Assembly: GCA_030641425.1 (NCBI GenBank)
Contig: DAOWHM010000095.1
Coordinates: forward strand, 1 to 5,255
Source: Candidatus Bathyarchaeota archaeon
GTDB taxonomy: Archaea > Thermoproteota > Bathyarchaeia > Bathyarchaeales > SOJC01
Length of the DNA: 5,255 nucleotides
Direction: 5' to 3'
Below the pieces are notes generated by a model, which did not search any database, had not been told where the DNA came from, and was given only the letters and a program-made list of their open reading frames with translations. Below, one piece after another: positions 1 through 5,094 of this stretch. Positions within the stretch are counted from its first letter, which is position 1. Each line of letters begins with the position of its first letter. A program made the position numbers and the translations under genes.

Positions 1-1
1 T

Positions 2-124
2 AACTATAACGGGCAACTTGAGGCAATCATTAACCCAACTCTGATTTCCAGCATCGAGCAAGTTCAGATCCTCGTAGAGACAGCGATGTTCAACTATGGT
101 CCAATCGTGATAGACTATGATTAA
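2..124 (+). CDS. C-terminal end of an unidentified protein (5' part outside window)
   Basis: An open frame enters from the left edge and reads 40 codons to a TAA at 122-124. The visible tail starts NYNGQLEAII and ends in IVIDYD. It has a moderately hydrophobic stretch but no clear membrane segment and no motif I recognise, so I assign no function. Its last codons overlap the ATG of the next gene by 8 bases (117-124). That arrangement is typical of translationally coupled genes in one operon, and it is the main reason to believe this frame is a real gene end. A chance open frame of 40 codons cannot be fully excluded. Confidence 0.55.
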   Translation, partial: NYNGQLEAIINPTLISSIEQVQILVETAMFNYGPIVIDYD

Positions 125-587
125 CCTAACCTACAAAAAAGTGAGTAGATTCAACAAAAGGAAGATATTTCTTAGGCTATGCAAAGCTCTATTCAAGTCA
201 GCAGTCGTTTATATTCTCTTCTCAATATTCTCAATGGTTGTAGCTCCTTTTGAAGGATTTGTTGGCTATCAACCTCTCTCAATCGCATTTGTAGCAATTT
301 ACATCTGTTTCATTTTCATTATTGAGTTGACTCGAGGCACGGTTTTCCAACACGTTTTCAGCGTTGCTAATTCCTTGTTAATTGTCGCCTACATCGTTCA
401 TATCTTAAATGTGGGAGTGATTAATGCTTCTCTTGAAGAGTTCATTCTGACTATGGATCTGCGCTTCTTTTTTTCAGTTTTCGCAATTGGAGGATTTCTG
501 GGATTCGCAAAGAATATGCTGCAATTCCTGAATTGGATGAACGAACGAGAAGAGATTCGGTTTAGTAATTATATCAAGTCACTATAG
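117..587 (+). CDS. Small four-helix integral membrane protein, unknown function
   Basis: A 156-residue protein with a basic N-terminus (many Lys and Arg in residues 7-24) followed by about four hydrophobic segments, near residues 26-45, 53-71, 80-102 and 115-136. It ends in a short charged tail. The basic leader suggests the N-terminus is cytoplasmic by the positive-inside rule. I do not recognise the family and see no catalytic or transport motif. The ATG at 117 overlaps the stop of the preceding gene (117-124) and has no strong Shine-Dalgarno sequence, so coupled translation with that gene is likely. The 3' end overlaps the convergent CYTH gene by 19 bases (569-587). The distribution of hydrophobic and charged residues is that of a real membrane protein, not of a chance frame. 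Confidence 0.75.
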   Translation: MINLTYKKVSRFNKRKIFLRLCKALFKSAVVYILFSIFSMVVAPFEGFVGYQPLSIAFVAIYICFIFIIELTRGTVFQHVFSVANSLLIVAYIVHILNVGVINASLEEFILTMDLRFFFSVFAIGGFLGFAKNMLQFLNWMNEREEIRFSNYIKSL

Positions 588-1102
588 GAGAGTTCTACGA
601 GGTCATTAGGAGTGATGTTCAGTTCGTTAATGAGTTTTTCAACCTTTGTGATGTCTTCTTTCTGTTGTTCCAATGTCGTAGAAGTTATGCGTTCAAACTC
701 AACGAAATGCCCCAAGTTCTTAACTCTGTCCAGATGAATTTGCACACCCTCGTAATGAAAGATCTCTCTGACTTTGTCAACTACTGTTTTGATATTCAAT
801 ATCTTAGCGATAATCTTTTTGAAAGCGGAAGGTTCAGGAATTTTCAAGATGAAGACTGAACTCCTTCTTGGAGTTGGGATGTTTTCTCTCTCATAGTAGA
901 TCAATTCAGCTTCTGTTTCCCCGACTATCTCCCGAAGTTTCAACCGACCCTCAGGAACAACATAATATGTATCGATCTGGTGGAAAACGCCCTTTCCTTC
1001 AACCTTAAGCTGGTTTAATCTGCTTCGAATAAAGGCTAAGTTATTTATTCTGGCTTTTACCTCAACCATCATATGTTGAGTTTTCACATTTCCATTAGAC
1101 AT
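569..1102 (-). CDS. CYTH-domain protein (class IV adenylate cyclase / CyaB-like)
   Basis: A 177-residue cytosolic protein of the CYTH (CyaB-thiamine triphosphatase) superfamily, whose members bind a triphosphate and Mg2+ in a beta-barrel tunnel. Characterised relatives make cAMP or hydrolyse inorganic or thiamine triphosphate. Visible landmarks in order are VEVKAR (13-18, the ExExK strand with E14 and K16), HQIDTYY (41-47), RLKLRE (53-58), ELIYYER (66-72), K88, R112 and the C-terminal acidic strand FVEFER (133-138). The first Glu of ExExK is Met12 here. As I recall, the subfamily with HxQxDTYF and GRLKLRE often begins this way, so I do not read it as loss of function. The start at 1102 has only a weak GGTTGAG (1111-1117) eight bases upstream, and Met11 or Met12 are alternatives. 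The gene is the last of the leftward set, 33 bases after the acetyltransferase. The fold is a firm call, but cyclase versus triphosphatase cannot be decided from sequence. Confidence 0.88.
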   Translation of the reverse strand: MSNGNVKTQHMMVEVKARINNLAFIRSRLNQLKVEGKGVFHQIDTYYVVPEGRLKLREIVGETEAELIYYERENIPTPRRSSVFILKIPEPSAFKKIIAKILNIKTVVDKVREIFHYEGVQIHLDRVKNLGHFVEFERITSTTLEQQKEDITKVEKLINELNITPNDLVELSYSDLI

Positions 1103-1135
1103 TTTTACAACTCAACCATTTCTCAGTAGCGTATG

Positions 1136-1636
1136 TCACACTTGCCAAGTATTATCTTTTGTTTTCAGCTTCTTGGCCATGACGTAGGCATCTTCTCTAT
1201 CAGCGTAGTATCTATGGGTTGTCCGAACTATGTCAAATCCCAACTTCTTGTACATGTCTACGGCTGGGAGGTTGCTGACTCTCACTTCCAAGTAGCATTC
1301 TTGCGCCTTAAACCGCATATTTTTCATCGTCTCCCTCATCAGGGCACTTCCAACCCCTTTATGCTGAAATTTCTGCAACACTGCAATTGAAACCACATGT
1401 CCCTTCTTGGCGATACCAAGCAAGCTGAAACTTGAAAAACCTGTTTCGATCCGGCACATTATATAGCCTGCGAGGTCTCCTTCTTGTTCAGCCACTATAA
1501 ATGTAGAAGGATAACGCTCATAAAGATCCATGAAAAAAAGTGGCGAATAGTTTTCAGGCAGACAAGCACGGTTTATTCTCATAACTTCTTCAAGGTCATC
1601 AGCTTTGAAGGGTCGTATGGTGAAAGCAGTCTGCAT
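1136..1636 (-). CDS. GNAT-family N-terminal protein acetyltransferase, archaeal Ard1/RimI type
   Basis: A 166-residue enzyme that transfers acetyl from acetyl-CoA to the alpha-amino group of proteins in the cytosol. It matches the Sulfolobus Nat/Ard1 pattern along its whole length. LPENY (26-30) carries the Glu, and KKGHVVSIAV (77-86) the His, that I expect from the archaeal enzyme to order the catalytic water. QHKGVG (91-96) is the Q/RxxGxG/A acetyl-CoA loop. EVRVSNLPAVDMYKKLGF (117-134) is the typical NatA/RimI C-terminal segment, and YYADREDAYVM (143-153) closes the substrate groove. The ATG at 1636 is supported by GAGGT (1645-1649) with an 8-base spacer. The gene lies 107 bases after the transporter and may have its own promoter in that gap. 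In archaea one such enzyme usually acetylates many protein N-termini, so its place beside larA need not indicate a shared pathway. Confidence 0.92.
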   Translation of the reverse strand: MQTAFTIRPFKADDLEEVMRINRACLPENYSPLFFMDLYERYPSTFIVAEQEGDLAGYIMCRIETGFSSFSLLGIAKKGHVVSIAVLQKFQHKGVGSALMRETMKNMRFKAQECYLEVRVSNLPAVDMYKKLGFDIVRTTHRYYADREDAYVMAKKLKTKDNTWQV

Positions 1637-1673
1637 ATGCTGTAACCTCGATAGTTTCTAGGCGCAACACATG

Positions 1674-1688
1674 AAAGTTAAGCTTTTT
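1674..1688 (-). promoter_or_regulatory. Candidate archaeal promoter (BRE/TATA) for the acetyltransferase gene
   Basis: On the - strand this reads AAAAAGCTTAACTTT, an A-rich BRE-like part followed by a TATA-like CTTAACTT (1675-1682). Transcription starting about 25 bases further on would begin near 1655 and give a leader of about 18 bases that includes the GAGGT ribosome site at 1645-1649. The 107-base gap after the transporter gene leaves room for it. The match to a TATA consensus is only moderate, and cotranscription with the transporter remains possible. Confidence 0.3.
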
Positions 1689-1743
1689 GGCAGAATTCTT
1701 CGAGATAGTTTCGTTGAACCTCAAAAGGTCGCAAATGACCACC

Positions 1744-2679
1744 CTAAGAATTACCAAGGAGTAGAAGCCAGAGATTTTGATATACCGTGGCTCCGAAAGA
1801 AGAAACTAAAACTAGTGTGGCTATTGTTTCCTTGTAGAAATTGTAACGTTCGCTGAGGATTATCATAGAAATAGCCATTGGCATTCCATTCATGAGAATT
1901 AGAACTGAAGCTTCCACTCCTGTAACTCCCAACAGCATGGTTACCAAGAAGGCTAATGTGGGTAGAAATAATGCTCTAAGCAAGGCTAGTTTCAAAGCTG
2001 TGTTAACTTCTGAATAGCTTCTTCCATAGAGAAAGACTCCAAGCATGAAGATTGCTACAGTAGAAGTTGTGTTTCCTAGCATGTGAACAGAATTAAAGAT
2101 AGGAGTCGGGATTTCAAGGTTGAGAATGGACAAAAGTACACCTAAACTAATTGAAATTAACAGTGGATTTTTCGCAAGCCTCATGGCAACATGCTTGAGT
2201 CCTCCCCCTTTCGTCGAATCTTGAAGCTTATAAATTTCTAGGATTGCAAGAGAAATCGGAACACTCACTAAGGCGATTGAGGCAGCTGACAACGTTGCGA
2301 GGTGTTCCATAGTAGGAAAGGCAAATGTCAGAAAGGGGATGCCAAAAAAAGCCAAACTGCCAAAGATCATACTCAATGTCAGGAGATAGAGGGTATTTTT
2401 CGAAAATCCTAGAACAGTTTTTAGGGTTACGAAGATTGCCATTGCGAGGAAGATGGGCAGTATTCCCGCTAACATGAAGATGAGGATCTCTTGAGTAAAA
2501 TCTGTCTCAGCTATGTTGATGAGAAACAGTCCAGGTAGTGCAAAGTAGTATATGTAGGCGCTCAGTACTCGCTCGTCACCAACTCTCAAAATTTCAAGTC
2601 GTCTAGAGAGTACACCTGCTCCTATCAGGGTGATCATGGGCACAATTGTTCTTATGAAAAGGTCATTCATCACAGTCAT
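1744..2679 (-). CDS. AEC-family transporter (auxin efflux carrier / organic acid permease superfamily)
   Basis: A 311-residue integral membrane carrier with ten predicted helices, near residues 9-26, 38-56, 65-86, 96-119, 129-149, 171-187, 206-220, 231-251, 257-274 and 285-307. The two five-helix halves are split by a polar loop (about 150-170). Family marks are ALPGLFLINIAE in helix 2, NPLLISISLG opening helix 6, MPMAISMIILSERY in helix 9 and the Gly/Pro-broken helices 4 and 9. Relatives include bacterial malate permeases and archaeal carriers of unknown substrate. The frame is open up to a GTG at 2727. The 16 extra residues (ENGKGYSWNGIESCK after the start) are polar and unlike the family, so I chose ATG 2679, with ATG 2670 also possible. 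No start has a good Shine-Dalgarno. The gene lies 61 bases downstream of larA on the same strand, which suggests a shared hydroxy-acid substrate. That link is inference. Confidence 0.9.
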   Translation of the reverse strand: MTVMNDLFIRTIVPMITLIGAGVLSRRLEILRVGDERVLSAYIYYFALPGLFLINIAETDFTQEILIFMLAGILPIFLAMAIFVTLKTVLGFSKNTLYLLTLSMIFGSLAFFGIPFLTFAFPTMEHLATLSAASIALVSVPISLAILEIYKLQDSTKGGGLKHVAMRLAKNPLLISISLGVLLSILNLEIPTPIFNSVHMLGNTTSTVAIFMLGVFLYGRSYSEVNTALKLALLRALFLPTLAFLVTMLLGVTGVEASVLILMNGMPMAISMIILSERYNFYKETIATLVLVSSFGATVYQNLWLLLLGNS

Positions 2680-2740
2680 CTTACAGCTTTCTATTCCATT
2701 CCACGAGTAGCCTTTGCCATTCTCCACGAGTCTTATTCAG

Positions 2741-4006
2741 TTACATCTTGAATTCTGTGAGAGTCATGTGACCGTGTGGGATTACCCAAACTTTTGGGTT
2801 CTTGCCTGCAATTTTGAAGGCTTCCTGTAGAGCATCATTAAGTGCTCTTGCAGCTCGAAGTTTGAAAACGTTTGTGGTATAGTAATCAGGCATCGTTGAA
2901 ACGAGTATAATGTGGGCTTTTTGTAGAACTTTCAACAGATAGTATGCTTTGTGTCCACCTATGACAAAGCGTCTCCTAATCTCTTTCTCAATTGATTTTA
3001 AATCGTTGAATTTGGTCATCCATTCATAGAAGACTTGGTTTCCGTAGCCTTCTCCGCATTCTGCCACTAGAACAATGACACCACCGCGTTTGACACTTTC
3101 CAGGTTGTTATCAATTGCTTTGTATGCTTGATAAAGGTCGATGTCTGTTGGGTGTCCTCCTGGACTAACTACAACTATGTCTGCACGACGATCAATTAGG
3201 ACTTTACACATCTCTTCAACGAGTTTCACACCTTCATAGAAGGCTTCTTCAAGATCCCCTGCAAACGCTTTCACAATTTCGCCCTTGCTGTTTGTCACGA
3301 CATTTAAGATAAAGTCAACTTTCGCTAGTTTGGCTGCTTCGACCATATCTTCGTGGATGGGGTTCTCTTTCAATATGTTGGTTCGCGCCTTCGGGTGCAG
3401 GAGCATTCCATGATTGTGCCTTATCGTCTCAGCACTTGAGATTGCTGGTAAAACGCTCTTTCTACCCCCGCCATATCCAGCGAAATAATGCATCTCAATA
3501 TCGCCCGTGAGGATGTGTACATCTGCTTCTGAAAAGACTCTGTTGATTGCGACTTTCGTCTTGTGCTTGCTTGTTGTCCCAACATATACCTGGTCTTTTG
3601 CTTGGCAATCGTGACTTATAGTTCTGATGCGACTGACTATCTCTTCTCCTAGAAGGGTTGTTGCCTCCTCAGTCTTCACCGCTCTATGGGTGCCACAGCC
3701 AAATATTACAGTGATATCCTCGTCTTTTACGCCTAGTCTATTTAACTCTTCGAGGAGTTGGCTTACCATCAAGTGAGTTGGGGATGGACGAGTGAAGTCA
3801 TCCACAACTACCGCAACAGTGTTCCCGGGTTTCACTATGTCTCCCAAAGGTCTGCTTCCAATGGGATCTCTTAACGCTCGTAAGATCTCTTTTTTGGCGT
3901 CAAGAACTCCTGGTCTGCCCTTGGGCTCGATTATGCCAAGCAAACTCCGAGTTGGAACGCGTGCACAAACTTCAGTTCTATCATACGGAAGCCAAACGTC
4001 AACCAT
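2741..4006 (-). CDS. larA: LarA-family nickel-pincer-nucleotide-dependent 2-hydroxyacid racemase
   Basis: A 421-residue enzyme of the lactate racemase family (DUF2088 N-terminal domain plus LarA C-terminal domain), about the length of the Lactobacillus plantarum enzyme. The family interconverts D- and L-2-hydroxy acids by hydride transfer through a nickel pincer cofactor. All expected residues map by motif and spacing: DDFTR (D70, R73), GTH (H107), HYFAGYGGGRK (H173 as catalytic base, K183 ten residues on as the cofactor-attachment Lys), H199 sixteen residues later as nickel ligand, and LYQAYK (Y292, Q293, K296) in the C-terminal domain. The ATG at 4006 follows GGAG (4017-4020) with a 10-base spacer. 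A TATA-like box lies upstream. No larB, larC or larE cofactor genes lie in the window, so they must be elsewhere if the enzyme is active. The substrate-contact region near 345-360 reads GGHKAYYL without the Trp of the lactate enzyme, so the substrate may be another hydroxy acid. Confidence 0.93.
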   Translation of the reverse strand: MVDVWLPYDRTEVCARVPTRSLLGIIEPKGRPGVLDAKKEILRALRDPIGSRPLGDIVKPGNTVAVVVDDFTRPSPTHLMVSQLLEELNRLGVKDEDITVIFGCGTHRAVKTEEATTLLGEEIVSRIRTISHDCQAKDQVYVGTTSKHKTKVAINRVFSEADVHILTGDIEMHYFAGYGGGRKSVLPAISSAETIRHNHGMLLHPKARTNILKENPIHEDMVEAAKLAKVDFILNVVTNSKGEIVKAFAGDLEEAFYEGVKLVEEMCKVLIDRRADIVVVSPGGHPTDIDLYQAYKAIDNNLESVKRGGVIVLVAECGEGYGNQVFYEWMTKFNDLKSIEKEIRRRFVIGGHKAYYLLKVLQKAHIILVSTMPDYYTTNVFKLRAARALNDALQEAFKIAGKNPKVWVIPHGHMTLTEFKM

Positions 4007-4041
4007 CGATCTACGGCTCCAGATTGGAGAAAGTTGATAGT

Positions 4042-4051
4042 CCTTTTAAGC
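4042..4051 (-). promoter_or_regulatory. Candidate archaeal TATA box of the larA transcript
   Basis: On the - strand this reads CGCTTAAAAG, a good match to an archaeal TATA box. Initiation about 25 bases downstream would fall near 4021, leaving a leader of roughly 15 bases that begins close to the GGAG ribosome site (4017-4020) of larA. It is the only strong TATA-like element in the 145 bases upstream of larA, and it faces away from the box at 4109-4115 on the other strand. Confidence 0.5.
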
Positions 4052-4108
4052 GTATCGAATACCCTTGTGCAAATTCTAGCAAGACTCGATTCCAGTTAGG
4101 ACGTAGAA

Positions 4109-4115
4109 TTAATAT
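4109..4115 (+). promoter_or_regulatory. Candidate archaeal TATA box for the small cysteine-rich protein gene
   Basis: TTAATAT, preceded by the purine-rich GTAGAA that could serve as the BRE. A start about 25 bases downstream (near 4137) would give a leader of about 15 bases containing the ribosome site AGGTGA (4142-4147). The spacing fits archaeal short-leader transcripts. Together with the - strand box at 4042-4051 it makes 4007-4151 a divergent promoter region. Confidence 0.4.
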
Positions 4116-4151
4116 CTTCCATGCATAGAATAGTAAAGCGCAGGTGAGTCA

Positions 4152-4304
4152 ATGACCAAAGTAATTTGTGAACGAAGAGATTGTGAGCATTGGGTTGATT
4201 CCGAATGTTCCCAAGAAAAGATCGAAATCAAAGAAAGAACAATTTCCTCAAATGAAGAAGTAGCTTATTGCAAAACGTACAAGATGGTCGTTGGCGTTTG
4301 CTGA
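4152..4304 (+). CDS. Small cysteine-rich protein, DUF1540-like, probable metal binding
   Basis: A 50-residue protein with five cysteines: C6, C11, C19, C40 and a C-terminal C50. The pattern C-x4-C-(HW)-x5-C-x4-IEI ... YCKTYK matches what I recall of DUF1540: two close Cys, an aromatic residue, a third Cys followed by an I-x-I strand, then CxTF/Y near the end. Four of the cysteines could form a small zinc or iron site. Function in that family is unknown. The gene is well supported despite its size. It has an AGGTGA ribosome site (4142-4147) four bases before ATG 4152, a TATA-like box upstream and a T-rich stretch after the stop, and its composition is protein-like. It is divergent from larA and lies 73 bases before the hydrolase gene. 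The fifth Cys as the very last residue is unusual. Confidence 0.75.
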   Translation: MTKVICERRDCEHWVDSECSQEKIEIKERTISSNEEVAYCKTYKMVVGVC

Positions 4305-4325
4305 AATACGCTCTTCCACAAATAA

Positions 4326-4332
4326 TCTTTTT
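4326..4332 (+). terminator. Oligo-T tract, candidate archaeal terminator of the small gene
   Basis: TCTTTTT lies 22 bases after the stop of the cysteine-rich protein gene and just before the candidate promoter of the hydrolase gene. Archaeal termination often needs only a T-run on the coding strand. The run of five T is short, so read-through into the hydrolase gene is possible. Confidence 0.35.
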
Positions 4333-4334
4333 AG

Positions 4335-4354
4335 CCCAAAATATGCTTAGATTC
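4335..4354 (+). promoter_or_regulatory. Candidate promoter for the hydrolase-pyrE transcript
   Basis: An AT-rich stretch with AAAATATGC followed by CTTAGATT. Either part could act as the TATA box. Initiation about 25 bases on would fall near 4365-4378, giving a very short leader or a leaderless message for the hydrolase gene. The two overlapping possibilities and the uncertain start codon make this tentative. Confidence 0.3.
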
Positions 4355-4377
4355 TTTTAGGCGAGTCTAAAATAACC

Positions 4378-5091
4378 TTGAAGGTGCAGGTCGTGTCCAT
4401 AGAAAACGTTGTCCCCGAGAAGAATGAGATTGCCTTTAAATGGCTTAATAACTACGCTGGTGTCACCCTAAAAACCCCAACAGAAACTATAGTAGTTGAT
4501 CCTGTGGATGTAAGCGCCAAAGCTTTCCCAATACTAGACGCCATCCTAATCACACATGAGCATTACGACCACTTGGATGGTCATCTTGTAAGGAAAATTC
4601 AGGAACGCACCAACTGTCGTGTGTTGGCTGATCCAACCTCCAGACGAAAGCTTGAACATTCGATACCGTCAGAAAAACTCCAAGAAATGCAGCCAGGAAC
4701 TGAAATAAAAGTTGGCAACGTGACAGTAAGGGCGGAGATGTGTAATCATCAACCCGCAACTACACCTATTACCTTTCTCATAACAAGTGAAGAGAATGTC
4801 ACTATCTTCCATACTGCGGATAGTTTGCCTTTTCCTGAAATGAAAGATGTAAGTGAAAAATGTAGACCTGATCTTGCTTTTTGCACAGTGGGCATAGCGC
4901 CAGGTGCATCACCTAAGACAGGAATAGAAATTGCTGAAATAGTCCGACCTGAGGTAGCAGTTCCATATCACTCAGCATCTAAGATAAGTCTGATCGAGTT
5001 CTGCAAGATCCTGAAAAAGAAAAAGCTCAGAACCAAGTGTTTGATTCCAGAACGGGGCAACACTTACGTTGTAGGAAAGGGACGGAGGTAA
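4378..5091 (+). CDS. Metallo-beta-lactamase-fold metal-dependent hydrolase (UPF0173-like)
   Basis: A 237-residue cytosolic hydrolase of the metallo-beta-lactamase superfamily, in the short single-domain group that includes UPF0173. The metal site is complete: THEHYDH gives H60, H62, D64 and H65, followed by H124 (MCNHQP), D148 (HTADS, where relatives usually have GDT/S) and H198 (VPYHSA). The N-terminal part (IAFKWLNNYAGVTLKT, then VDPVDV) is the usual opening strand pair. The substrate is unknown, since this group is rarely characterised. The start is uncertain. TTG 4378 is the longest choice, GTG 4384 is close, and GTG 4393 has AAGGTG (4381-4386) about six bases before it. No ATG is available between the upstream stop at 4348 and the conserved region. 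Only 3 bases separate its stop from the pyrE ATG, so the two are probably cotranscribed. Confidence 0.88.
   Translation: MKVQVVSIENVVPEKNEIAFKWLNNYAGVTLKTPTETIVVDPVDVSAKAFPILDAILITHEHYDHLDGHLVRKIQERTNCRVLADPTSRRKLEHSIPSEKLQEMQPGTEIKVGNVTVRAEMCNHQPATTPITFLITSEENVTIFHTADSLPFPEMKDVSEKCRPDLAFCTVGIAPGASPKTGIEIAEIVRPEVAVPYHSASKISLIEFCKILKKKKLRTKCLIPERGNTYVVGKGRR
5084..5089 (+). promoter_or_regulatory. Strong Shine-Dalgarno site of pyrE
   Basis: GGAGGT, five bases before the ATG at 5095, is the best ribosome site in the window. It fixes the pyrE start. It also overlaps the last codons and stop of the hydrolase gene, consistent with coupled translation in one operon. Confidence 0.7.
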
Positions 5092-5094
5092 TAT

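Noticed and set aside
45..48. Possibility of a CRISPR array, transposon or tRNA in the left edge or gaps
   Set aside because: No spaced repeats, terminal inverted repeats, transposase fragments or cloverleaf sequences are visible anywhere in the window.
665..859. Open + strand frame of 64 codons
   Set aside because: It is antisense to conserved CYTH motifs and looks like a shadow frame.
1058..1069. Loss of the first Glu in the ExExK motif of the CYTH protein as a sign of inactivation
   Set aside because: All other triphosphate-binding and metal-binding residues are kept, and the subfamily it resembles commonly starts with only the second Glu.
1133..1390. Open + strand frame of 85 codons
   Set aside because: It lies wholly opposite the acetyltransferase gene, which has clear family motifs, and its translation looks like a shadow.
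1727..1740. Small hairpin GGTC-ATTTGC-GACC followed by TTTT on the - strand, just after the transporter stop
   Set aside because: The stem is only 4 bp and the T-run only four bases. This could occur by chance and is too weak to call a terminator.
1671..1856. Open + strand frame of 61 codons across the transporter-acetyltransferase gap
   Set aside because: Most of it is opposite the transporter gene. The composition is Lys-rich and there is no ribosome site.
2680..2727. Longer transporter start at GTG 2727
   Set aside because: It adds 16 polar residues not typical of the family, has no ribosome site and falls within an imperfect DNA repeat. ATG 2679 fits the first membrane helix better, though the longer form cannot be fully excluded.
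3792..4037. Open + strand frame of 81 codons
   Set aside because: It is antisense to the 5' end of larA, with no family resemblance and no ribosome site.
4064..4083. CTTG ... CAAG inverted repeat between the divergent promoters
   Set aside because: Four-base arms with a 12-base gap are expected by chance and have no supporting symmetry.
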